Shown: positions 48,022 to 55,744 of the stretch, one piece after another | How the letters are laid out: each line of letters starts with the position of its first letter | Position numbering within the stretch: the first letter of the stretch is position 1 | Assembly (NCBI GenBank): GCA_965221135.1 | Contig: CBDCRZ010000106.1 | Span: forward strand, 558,001 to 622,000 | Length of the DNA stretch: 64,000 bases | DNA from: Sansalvadorimonas sp965221135 | GTDB taxonomy: Bacteria > Pseudomonadota > Gammaproteobacteria > Pseudomonadales > Endozoicomonadaceae | Direction of reading: 5' to 3' | Program-made: the position numbers and the translations under genes | The notes under the pieces: generated by a model | Databases searched by the model: none | Seen by the model: only the letters and a program-made list of their open reading frames with translations | What the model was told of the DNA's origin: nothing

Positions 48022-48315
48022 AGGTTTTAGCTGATCAAAGCCAGGCGCAGATCACAGCGAGTCTGTCTGCAATGACGGTCTGTAAACCACCCGACAGACG
48101 GGACGGATAGACCGAGAACGAGCTACTGTTTAGGCAGCTGCAGCGGCGACATAAGAGTCACCATTGATGGCGTGGTTCATATCAACCACGGCCAACGTTC
48201 CAACGTTATTAGTTTTGGCAACTAATAAATGGTAATCGTTGTTTTACGAGAGTGATTACCACCTCTCGGCATGCACCTCGGGGATCGTCATCGCCGTCGA
48301 ATCCGAATCGCCCCC
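47895..48315 (-). ncRNA. ssrA: tmRNA (complete)
   Basis: Rescues stalled ribosomes and tags incomplete proteins for proteolysis, with SmpB. The minus strand begins GGGGGCGATTCGGATTCGAC at 48315 and ends CGCCTCCACCA at 47895. GGGGGCG pairs with CGCCTCC to form the acceptor stem, and the T arm reads GGACGCGGGTTCAAATCCCG. The tag frame ends GCTGCAGCTGCCTAA (stop at 48130-48132) and reads back as INGDSYVAAAAA preceded by Ala. It thus ends in a run of alanines instead of the common ALAA; the exact resume codon is inferred. Length 421, CCA encoded. Confidence 0.94.
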
Positions 48316-48608
48316 AGTGACAACAGCATCACAAGGTACGTGAGTGCTGTTCACTTATGTTTAGTTGAAGGTGTTGGTTGGGGCAAGTTATCGGCAGTGT
48401 TCATTCTTTTGTCTTGGTGGTGAAAGCTTTGATTGGGTGCTGACAGAAGAAAGTTTTTGGGTGGGGCGGGGATTTGAGTCCCCGTCCGTGGCCGTCTAAC
48501 TATTTGTTATCTACGAAAAACATGCTACGCCCGCGCTTTTAAGGGGCACAGAAGGTGCAGGGCCGGAATTGTCTACAAGTCGAGTCGCTTCAAAAACTGA
48601 TGTTGGCC
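48316..48608. other. Upstream region of ssrA with a tmRNA-3'-like scrap
   Basis: No gene is supported. It should contain the ssrA promoter. At 48458-48495 the minus strand reads GGACGGGGACTCAAATCCCC followed by GCCCCACCCA, resembling a tRNA/tmRNA T arm and acceptor end. GTAGCATGT upstream recalls the tmRNA segment AAGCATGTAG. It may be the decayed 3' end of another tmRNA or attachment site. Confidence 0.35.
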
Positions 48609-48842
48609 TCATACCTGGACGGCGAACCGAGGCAAGTCTGGTACCTCTTTGACAATCTGTCCATCCAGAAGCAGAGCTTTTTTTCCAGCAGAAACACTTC
48701 CTCCTTTTGCCCGTATCTGGGTGCCATACTGTAAGGCGATGGTGCTGCTCCCGTCCTCGTTCACGCTCATCAATGTTCCTATGGCCTGGGCTGCTTTCGG
48801 CAGGAGTTCCTGAAACTGTTTCCATAGGTTGGTTGTTGCCAC
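48609..48842 (-). CDS. Phage tail-cluster protein C
   Basis: 77 residues from GTG 48842 (VATTNLWKQFQELLPKAAQA, IGTLMSVNEDGSSTIALQYG, KEVPDLPRFAVQV). The short beta-rich layout, with a G..V...DGS....L.YG..I...G..V..G and a terminal PDLP.F.V.V, is familiar from small tail-region proteins of lambda-like and transposable siphophages, but I cannot name it. It follows the PtuB-like gene by 10 bases on the same strand. It appears intact in a decayed prophage. Confidence 0.6.
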   Translation of the reverse strand: MATTNLWKQFQELLPKAAQAIGTLMSVNEDGSSTIALQYGTQIRAKGGSVSAGKKALLLDGQIVKEVPDLPRFAVQV

Positions 48843-48852
48843 TTTCGATCCC

Positions 48853-49461
48853 TCAGAGGTTGTTCTGACCTCTAAGTATATTCACCAGGACGGGGCTGAA
48901 AGGTTTGAGCAGACCATTGGTATCTGGGGTGCTCACATCATCTATCAGAAGTTCTATAAGCTCATCGTCAAGAAGGGCAAGTTCATGGGGCTGCTCTCCT
49001 TTCTCGAAGATTAAAGCTTCTACAAGAGCCTTTCTCTTGGTGGCCAGCCCTCTATTACTCAGCTGTAGTACGTTGATAGAGGTCTCAGCACGTTCTGTAG
49101 CCCCCTTCACACAAAACTTAAGCTCTGTCTCACATTCATCCATGAGAGGCGTTAAAGGCAGCTCCTGGGTTTTGTGGGCATCATCACACTGATTTGGTGT
49201 GGTGCAGGATGCCACAATATTACTGAAATCAAGCTGATGCTTTTTGTGCGCCTGCCTGTCCAGAACATGCTCATTCATGCTGTTGCCTTCGGATATCTGG
49301 TTACAGCAATAGGCGCAGAGTCCTTGTTGGTCTTTGATGTTTGCTGTCCGTATAGCCTGCCTTTCCAGATGGGTAAGGTCAGCATACCGTGTTTTATCTG
49401 GCTTCCTTCGCTTCCATAGGGTTAACTCTGGAGGCTCCTGGGTCTTATTGATTTTTTGTAC
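48853..49461 (-). CDS. ptuB: HNH endonuclease, PtuB-like (Septu defence), start codon unclear
   Basis: One uninterrupted frame reads KINKTQEPPELTLWKRRKPD, RYADLTHLERQAIRTANIKD, then the HNH zinc site QGLCAYCCNQISEG...MNEHVLD, LDFSNIVASCTTPNQCDDAHK (C-x2-C and C-x4-C pairs around NEH and N), and the family end ETSINVLQLSNRGLATKRKA. In Septu the PtuA ATPase releases PtuB to cleave nucleic acid during phage infection. The natural start should be near 49461, where the codon is GTA; the first ATG (49278) would remove the first zinc cysteines. The catalytic core looks complete, the start codon may be mutated. It overlaps the end of the ATPase gene. Confidence 0.75.
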   Translation of the reverse strand, partial: VQKINKTQEPPELTLWKRRKPDKTRYADLTHLERQAIRTANIKDQQGLCAYCCNQISEGNSMNEHVLDRQAHKKHQLDFSNIVASCTTPNQCDDAHKTQELPLTPLMDECETELKFCVKGATERAETSINVLQLSNRGLATKRKALVEALIFEKGEQPHELALLDDELIELLIDDVSTPDTNGLLKPFSPVLVNILRGQNNL

Positions 49462-50876
49462 TGCGGACTTCCAGCTTCCTGATCAACAATTCAGCTTTTG
49501 ATAGCTCGATATTACCTATGGGCAGTGATGATTGAAGCTTTTCAAGCTGTATTTTTGCGACGGGCAGGTCACCGGGCAGGTCACCGGTCACCGGTCACCA
49601 TCCTGGATAGTATCCATAAGATCATCCAGTTTGTTTTGAATAGTCTCATTTCTGTAGCAGCTTCCCATTCCTTGAGCCAGGGTAAGGTTGTCATGGCCAG
49701 CTCATCATTATTCAGACTGTAACAAAGAAGATCGGGGCACCACTGACCACAAGAGGTGAGTGGGTGGTTACAACAAACTGGCAACCGGGAAATGTTGTCG
49801 TTAACCTCTCAAGCAGACTTCGCTGCCATTTGGGGTGGAGGTGGAGGTCAACTTCATCAATGAGAACAATGCCATCACCTTCCAAAGGACTGGCCAGAGA
49901 AGGGTTCATCATGGCCAAGCGCCGGGCAATATCACCCACCAGAGTCATAAGGGATTTTTCTCCCTGAGAGAGCTGGGATACATTCAGGGTTTCTCCATGT
50001 TTATCGATAAGCATGGCAAGATGTGGTTTTCTCCTAATGCGGAGATTTAAAAAGCCAGGCATAAAGAGACTGATGGCTGGCCAGAGAAGGGTGTCTGACA
50101 GCGGTTAGCTGTCGATCTCTGGAAGAAGCCTGAACTTTTTGTAACTCCTTCCATATTGGATTTTTTTCTGAACCTGATTTCTCGAAAAGTTTGTTTAGGA
50201 ATTCCGGTGACACACCTGATTCGTTCTCAGCATCTTCCCGTTCACGGAACCATTCGAAGAAACGGCGAAAATCTACCCCCTGACTGAGAGCATTGTCATA
50301 CCCATCAAGCTGCTTGAAGGAGTGCTTTGTTTTCACCTTGAGAGGAATATCAAGAACGACTCTCTCAACAGGGTAATAGGCAACTAGAGGCAGAGACGCA
50401 TCGTCGTTATCTGTGAGTTGTGAACGGTAGAAATCAGCCAGTCTTGTGGCATCACTTAGAGACGTGGATTCTGGAGCTTTTCGGCTTTTTTTGGTTTCAC
50501 TAGAGACCAATGGAATACCGAATCTGCTTTATCCCCATCGGAGTTAAGTTGTTGGCTGCAGTGGTCAAGCACATCGATATCTATAGATCCCCAAGGCTTT
50601 CTGTTTTTTTACATCATTTTCATCAATGGGGCTGCCACTTCCCTTTTCGCTACGTATGCGAGCAACCAGCCAGCTTAATGATGTAGCCAGAGCTCTGAGC
50701 AAAGACGTTTTACCAGCACCATTATTGCCCATCAATACAGTGATATTTGACTGCGTATCCTCCGTAGGAGCCAATGGGATTTCGAGGCTTGGGAAGCGTC
50801 CAATGTTGGTTATTTGAAACCGTTTGATTCCATGTCTGTCTGCTCGTGACCCAAGTGGTGTGGGCTGGTTTGTCAT
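49445..50876 (-). pseudogene. ptuA: AAA ATPase, PtuA-like (Septu defence), several frameshifts
   Basis: From ATG 50876: FQITNIGRFPSLEIPLAPTE, the Walker A ITVLMGNNGAGKTSLLRALA. A frameshift in a run of seven As near 50605 is compensated near 50513. Then ASLPLVAYYPVERVVLDIPL and YDNALSQGVDFRRFFEWFRE. A shift near 50095 precedes LNVSQLSQGEKSLMTLVGDI (ABC-type signature), GIVLIDEVDLHLHPKWQRSL (Walker B) and CQFVVTTHSPLVVSGAP. The C-terminus is disrupted again near 49735 and in a short tandem repeat at 49568. Motif order fits PtuA of Septu and retron-Eco7; no reverse transcriptase is adjacent, so Septu-like is preferred. Probably inactive. Confidence 0.75.
49568..49605. repeat. Short tandem repeat inside the ptuA 3' end
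   Basis: GGGCAGGTCACC twice followed by GGTCACC twice. The expansion disrupts the reading of the ATPase C-terminus. Confidence 0.75.
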
Positions 50877-50919
50877 TTCTCTATCATAATGTAAGCCTAG
50901 TGATTTTCTTTAATAGTGT

Positions 50920-51532
50920 TCAGTGGTGTATGAAGTGACGCTCCACACTCAGAGTTTGAACGGCTCTCCCAGAGCCACTTCCAGTGCTGTTCACCACATT
51001 TGATAAACACAGACCCACCCAGGGCTTACCCTCGTCTATCACCTCCACCAGCTGTCCTGGCAGTACCAGGCCGGGTGCCTGCCCCTTGGCCGTTAGCGGT
51101 AACGCCAGGCTCACAACAGCCTGAGCACCTCCCTCTGAATGGCCAGCAAGCTGCGTTGGCCCACCAGTTGATTGCCCAGTAGATGTCCACCGCTGGCACC
51201 ACATAGCTCTCAATGCGGTTTCGGGCATCGGCCCGTTCATCAATCTGGCTTTCGGTATTGAATAGCAGCACGCCGACACGCTCATCTTCCGGAGCCTCTG
51301 TGAGAATGGCATGAGCACCAAGGTAAGGGGCTGCGTTATCGGTGCCAACACCCACAAACACCTTCCGCATAGAAACATCACCAACAGTTCGGTCTATGCG
51401 GCTAATATCACGGAACAGGTTATTGACCTGCCCATCGGTCACCACATTACCAGTGGCCAGGCCTCCGCCGTCGTCCTCGTCGGTGAGCCTTTGGGATGCG
51501 AACAACTTGATATTTTCCTTGTTGATTGCCAT
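50920..51532 (-). pseudogene. Phage tail-cluster gene B, fullest copy, frameshifted
   Basis: ATG 51532: MAINKENIKLFASQRLTDED, NNLFRDISRIDRT, VFVGVGTDNAAPYLGAHAIL, ERVGVLLFNTESQIDERADA, NRIESYVVPAVD. The frame then breaks near 51185 and the protein continues in another frame (LPLTAKGQAPGLVLPGQLVE, GKPWVGLCLSNVVNSTGSGS, AVQTLSVERHF) to a stop at 50920. It looks like a virion structural protein of transposable siphophages; the name is unknown to me. Three truncated copies of its start lie beside the ankyrin genes at 28.8, 30.4 and 32.2 kb. Confidence 0.7.
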
Positions 51533-51573
51533 ACCTTCCTTCCCTTTTATTTTGACGTTTTACAACCTGTGCA

Positions 51574-52020
51574 ATGTTAAGAATCAATGAGAAATGTTTG
51601 TGGTTCTACACTGGTTTTTTCCTCTTCTTTTTAGGGCTTTGCTCAAACTCTCTGGCTATGTATGAATGCACAAAAGAGCTGAGTCAGCCCTTGAAGAGGC
51701 AATATGATGAGCATGATTTTCATGCGGCTTGCCGTGAAGGCAATGCGGAAGCGGTACAGTTTTTCATTGATCAAGAACCGTTGATCAGTGGTTTTAATCA
51801 TGACCCTGTTGATGGACTAGTTCTTGCTGCTCAAAAGGGGCATAGAGAGGTGGTTCAGATACTGATAAACACCGGGGGGGCAAATCTTAATCAACCCAAA
51901 AATGATGGTTTCACGCCTCTGTTTATAGCGGCTCAGAAAGGCTTCGCGGAGGTGGTTCAGATTTTAGTGAACACCGAGGGGGACTATCAATACACTCACG
52001 GAGTACCGTCAAACTTATAA
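51574..52020 (+). CDS. Short secreted ankyrin-repeat protein 4
   Basis: 148 residues from ATG 51574. The signal peptide (CLWFYTGFFLFFLGLCSNSLA) differs from that of copies 1-3, but the layout is the same: YDEHDFHAACREGNAEAVQF, then two to three ankyrin repeats (DGLVLAAQKGHREVVQILIN, DGFTPLFIAAQKGFAEVVQI). It ends after NTEGDYQYTHGVPSNL without the C-terminal tail of the others, so it may be truncated. It sits on the plus strand between minus-strand phage genes B and A, the same arrangement as the tandem copies. Confidence 0.78.
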   Translation: MLRINEKCLWFYTGFFLFFLGLCSNSLAMYECTKELSQPLKRQYDEHDFHAACREGNAEAVQFFIDQEPLISGFNHDPVDGLVLAAQKGHREVVQILINTGGANLNQPKNDGFTPLFIAAQKGFAEVVQILVNTEGDYQYTHGVPSNL

Positions 52021-52123
52021 ACGCTCCCGGCCAGTGATAACCACCAAAGACAATGAGGAAACACCCTTGAAAAGCGAGTTTCCCAAGCTTAGGTTACAGT
52101 ACGGCTCAAAATAAAGGATTCAA

Positions 52124-52513
52124 CTATCCGGGTGCCACCGTCAAAAGACGAATGACCACTGCATAGAGGTGATCTTCACTCGGCTCCGAAAGTGGTAACA
52201 CCTGTTGAGCCTCAATAGGTGAACCTTCGGGAGACCGGTCAAAAATAACTGTGCATTCACGTCCGCCAGGAAGAGTGAGAAACATTTTCTTTTGTAGCGT
52301 TTTTGTCATCGCAAAGAGTGCGTTCAGCTCGGACAGCGTTAACCAGCTGTTCTCCCCATCCCCCAGTACAATGCTGCGACCGTAAGTCATCAGACTTTCA
52401 GACACAATAAGGGAGCCGGTCAGGCTCCTGTCGGTACTCTGGGCAACCGGTGACCAGTCAAACTCATTCACCCACAAAAGGTTGTCCGGCAGTGTCATGG
52501 TATCCAGTTGCAT
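52124..52513 (-). CDS. Phage tail-cluster protein A, second copy
   Basis: 129 residues from ATG 52513, very similar to 33767-34156 (LPDNLLWVNEFDWSPVAQST, IVSESLMTYGRSIVLGDGEN, KKMFLTLPGGRECTVIFDRS). It directly follows the tape-measure remnant on the same strand. Intact; function in the tail is inferred from position only. Confidence 0.65.
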   Translation of the reverse strand: MQLDTMTLPDNLLWVNEFDWSPVAQSTDRSLTGSLIVSESLMTYGRSIVLGDGENSWLTLSELNALFAMTKTLQKKMFLTLPGGRECTVIFDRSPEGSPIEAQQVLPLSEPSEDHLYAVVIRLLTVAPG

Positions 52514-52548
52514 CAGATGCCCCTCGCGCCGGATGCTTTGAGTGCTCC

Positions 52549-54092
52549 TCACAGAAGTTTCACATCATCCCCTTGGCGCACACCATCGGATGCCTGACGA
52601 GCTGCGTTGGCAAACTGCTCGGCTGACAGACCACCATCCTCGTAAGAGTGCATCAGGTCTTCAAAGGCGATCTTCTGTTCGAGATAAGACTCTTTCGCCT
52701 GCAGGGAGGTTTTCCTGGTGTCGTACATCCACTCGCTCAGGCCTGTTGCATCAAAGCCATGGAAAGCCTGCCTCATGGCGTCCAACTCTTCGTTGGTCTG
52801 CTCCAGAGAGTGACGCATGGCTTCAATATCATCGGTGACTGTTCGCCGGTCGGCCTCAGTGATGTCGTTCAATCCTTCAAAGGCTGCCAGTGCTGCTCCG
52901 GACATACCCGCCAGCTCACCTTTCAGTGCGTTCATGTGATCGGCCATGGCTTGAGCGATGGTCATCCCTCCTGCCATTTTCTCATTGGCGTTTTCGCTGG
53001 CCTCACCGGCCTCATCAAAGGCCGGGCCGAGGTCTTAAATCTCTTCCTTCACCTCCTTCTGAGACTTCTTTATATCCTTCGCAGTGTCAGCGAATTGAAT
53101 ACCCATCTTTGTCTGGCTTTTCTCGACCTTCTTATTGGCCTCTTCTACGCTAGCGCCGGTGGCCTCCGCCTCGGCTTTCACTATTTTGAGGGCGCCCTCC
53201 ATCTTGGGCGTTTCAGTGGTGATGGCTTTGCCAATGGCTTTATAGCTGTCCCGCACCTTGTGGGCATCTTTGGCCATGCTTTCAGCGAAGGCTTTAGATA
53301 CCGACAGCATGCCATGAGAAAAGTGCTGGATCTTGGACTCCATCTCCTCAAAACCCAGAAAGCCGACGAGGTCAGCCACGCCATCGGCTATGCCACCAAT
53401 CACAGTGCAATCACTGCGCCTGCGCCTTTGACCACCAGCGAGAAGCTATTGAGCATGGCTGAGATGCCGTTGCCGACAGAGGCCACAGCGGTGATCACGG
53501 TTCCTGCGCTGTCAGCGATAGATTTGAATCCATCAGTGGTGCGCTTGACCACATCTTCAAAGGTCAGGTCAGCGAGAAAGGCTTTAATAGTTTCAGCGAT
53601 GGTGATGAATGTGGCGGATATATTATTGGCCAGCTCCTGCAGCCTGCCGTTGCTGGCCAGCTCATCGAGCTTGTTTCCCGGAAGGGTGAGGTGGGCTTTT
53701 ATGTAGTCCGTCCAGCCTGCATCACTGAAACGCTTTTGGAACAGCACCCATCGGTCTTTCATGTTCGAGATAAGACCGGCCATAGTCTTCATATTTGCGA
53801 AGGCGGTGCCTTTGCTGGCGTTTCCTATCTCGGTAATCAGACCTTTAACAGCATCCTCACCCAGTTTTCCGGCCTCAGATAAATGCCGAAGCTCTGCAAC
53901 ACTTTGTCCTGTCACCTTGGTCAACAATTGCCATGCAGGAACGCCTGCCTCGACCAGCTGACGCATCTCTTCGGCCTGCAGCTTCTGCTTACCGAAGGCT
54001 TGTCCTTGTGCCTCCGTGATACGTTGCAGACGTTCAAACTCACCACCGAGCTTCGCATTCTGATCAACCAGTGTCAGTAGTGTTCCATCCAT
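52549..54092 (-). pseudogene. Phage tail tape-measure protein, truncated and interrupted
   Basis: From about 54092: LGGEFERLQRITEAQGQAFG, QLVEAGVPAWQLLTKVTGQS, FANMKTMAGLISNMKDRWVL, matching the conserved tape-measure N-terminal domain. Hydrophobic segments (SFSLVVKGAGAVIAL) follow. A one-base deletion near 53400 and a TAA at 53035 interrupt the protein, which resumes each time (MIGGIADGVADLVGFLGFEE; DLGPAFDEAGEASENANEKM) and ends GVRQGDDVKLL. The 5' end is fused to a lipoprotein fragment, so the true start is lost. Tape-measure proteins set tail length and span the tail tube. Confidence 0.8.
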
Positions 54093-54301
54093 TTTCTGGT
54101 TCTTGTTGGCTCCTGTTTGACATTAGGATGAGGTGGAGTGAAAGCCAGTTTGATTGGTGGAAAGGCTTCTTTGGCCTCGTCAAAGCTCTTCCATTCGGTG
54201 GAGTTGTGTTTTAGGCCTCTGCGCAGAGGTGAAGAGCTGCAACCGGAAAGAACCAGTCCAAGTAGCGCCGTTGCAAGAATGAGAGACGACAACTGGCGCA
54301 C
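54074..54301 (-). pseudogene. Lipoprotein N-terminal fragment fused to the phage remnant
   Basis: From GTG 54301: RQLSSLILATALLGLVLSGC is a lipoprotein signal with the lipobox LSGC. HNSTEWKSFDEAKEAFPPIK and PPHPNVKQ follow, recalling small lipoproteins with a W..fdeA...F.I motif. The remaining residues derive from tape-measure DNA read out of frame, so the gene was truncated by the deletion or rearrangement that fused them. Confidence 0.5.
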
Positions 54302-54405
54302 ACACTCATTACATCCATGTACCAGCATCAGTGAACCTTCAATAAAGATCTTCACATCGAACTACTATTCAGCTCTCTTACTCTTCAATAAAATGGGAAG
54401 ACAAT

Positions 54406-54720
54406 ATGAGGTCGCTCCAGTTACACTTTACCGTTGTCGTTTTCTGCTTATGTACTGCTTCAGGCTTGGCTCAGTTTGACTACAGTTTTGATGAGTCTGA
54501 TGATGCCTCGTTTGGATGTTATGCCAGAGGCACGCAGATAGGCGGTAGCGTTGAATGCTACATAGGAGACATCTACCGAACATGCTGCGATACATGCTGT
54601 TACGGCTGTGATCCCATGTATGGCTGTATAGTAAACTTGTCAACTGATAGCTCATGCACTAGCGTCTGCAGGGAAACACCCCCGCCGATCCCTCCAGAAG
54701 ACACACAACACCAAATGTAA
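54406..54720 (+). CDS. Small secreted cysteine-rich protein
   Basis: 104 residues with signal peptide MRSLQLHFTVVVFCLCTASG-LAQ and a GGAAG ribosome site 7 bases before ATG 54406. The mature part of about 83 residues has ten cysteines, several paired (RTCCDTCCYGCDPMYGC), then SSCTSVC, an acidic start (DYSFDESDDASFGC) and a proline-rich end (PPPIPPEDTQHQM). The even cysteine number and periplasmic export suggest a disulfide-knotted peptide, as in toxins or effector-like secreted proteins. No family is recognised. No neighbouring gene is obviously linked. Confidence 0.65.
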   Translation: MRSLQLHFTVVVFCLCTASGLAQFDYSFDESDDASFGCYARGTQIGGSVECYIGDIYRTCCDTCCYGCDPMYGCIVNLSTDSSCTSVCRETPPPIPPEDTQHQM

Positions 54721-54856
54721 GCAGCCAGCCACATGAATGGGTACTTAGCGGGCATAAATAGAGCACAATTGTATATGCGCTCTATTTATGCCTGTTACCA
54801 ATATCAGGACTTACTTTCTGCCTTGGGTTTTCTTCTCAGGGGGCTCGAATCCTGGC

Positions 54857-54914
54857 AAAAAGGGGGCGGAGTCATTTTAGAACGACAGCGCTAAAATGAC
54901 TTATCCCCCTTTTT
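54857..54914. repeat. Inverted repeat of the GGNCGGAGTC family
   Basis: AAAAAGGGGGCGGAGTCATT to ..TTAG, an 11-base loop, then CTAAAATGAC..TTATCCCCCTTTTT. The arms match over about 23 bases with small mismatches. It could act as a bidirectional terminator and belongs to the dispersed motif family. Confidence 0.75.
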
Positions 54915-54984
54915 GTTAAAGCCAGTTTGATAGGTGCCGGTTGTCGTTGATAGGGATCATAGCCTGGGGCAGTAAGGCAGGCCG

Positions 54985-55744
54985 TTATTTTTGATTCATG
55001 TTGCGAAAGAAAGGCTGCTCTTGTAGTACGTTAACAATTTCATCAGTAGCAAGGCTGCCGGTGTCTTCACCTGATTTTACCGCACTGGCTCGTGTTCCAT
55101 CCCAGTTTTGGTTCTCCATATAACCATCAGTATAAAGAGCACCACCGATCTCAGGAATTCTATGGTAAGTTTCTATCAAATATATAATATCTGAAGCGTC
55201 ATTACCGCGTTTTTCGATGACACGATCAAGCCAGGCAATAAGTTTCAGTAAACAAATACCGGCTGGGGATGCGACAGGGATAACAACATCTGGGGATTGG
55301 GAAATTTGTACCTGTAAGGCAGCCCCAGCGCTTCTGGAAAACCCGGCACACTCATTTGAAAGTCATGCTCGGGTGGCCAGGTGATCATATGATTTTCTGC
55401 AATATCACCGAAAGGTACGATATCAACTTCCCATGGCAACCCTTTGCTGTCACGGAACTCGAAGCTATGATGAAGCTTTTTGTGGGCCGAATAACCTGAT
55501 GCCAGCATAGCGTTTCGCAGATTATTAAAATCGACCCAGTTGTGAACACTGATGGCGAAATCGACATCTCGCGTACCACGCTCTATTTCTGATCCATTTC
55601 CGTGCACCAGGACAAGATCTCTGGCCATACGCCTACCACAAGAATATCCCTATCAAGAGAGCGAGCAAGACCGCTCAAACTGACATAGATCTAGACCATC
55701 CCTGAATTCAGTGTCCCGGTGACATCAACGTATGTATTCTTCAT
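54985..55744 (-). pseudogene. AbiEii/AbiGii-type nucleotidyltransferase toxin, broken
   Basis: ATG 55744 overlaps the antitoxin end (ATGAAGAATACATACGTTGA). TAG occurs at 55694-55696. SLSGLARSLDRDILVVG follows, then a one-base loss near 55628 before MARDLVLVHGNGSEIERGTR, DVDFAISVHNW (the paired aspartates of the nucleotidyltransferase fold), VDIVPFGDIAENHMITWPPE. A further shift near 55260 precedes SPAGICLLKLIAWLDRVIEK (conserved K..A..DR). It ends FRNMNQK. Such toxins modify tRNA or nucleotides in abortive infection. With one nonsense codon and two shifts it is dead. Confidence 0.75.

Noticed and set aside
48853..50876. Retron-Eco7 (Ec78) complete system
   Set aside because: PtuA/PtuB-like genes are present but no reverse transcriptase or msr-msd RNA lies beside them; the only reverse transcriptases in the window are group II intron relics.
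52648..53706. 352-codon plus-strand open frame
   Set aside because: It is antisense to the tape-measure remnant and has low-complexity Leu/Ser/His composition.
15868..55696. Recurrent in-frame TAG codons (15868, 36038, 55694) as a sign of amber recoding
   Set aside because: TAA (44861, 53035) and TGA (about 44931, 45965) occur equally as internal stops, core genes are unaffected, and the hits are all in decayed mobile or accessory genes. Ordinary nonsense mutation suffices.
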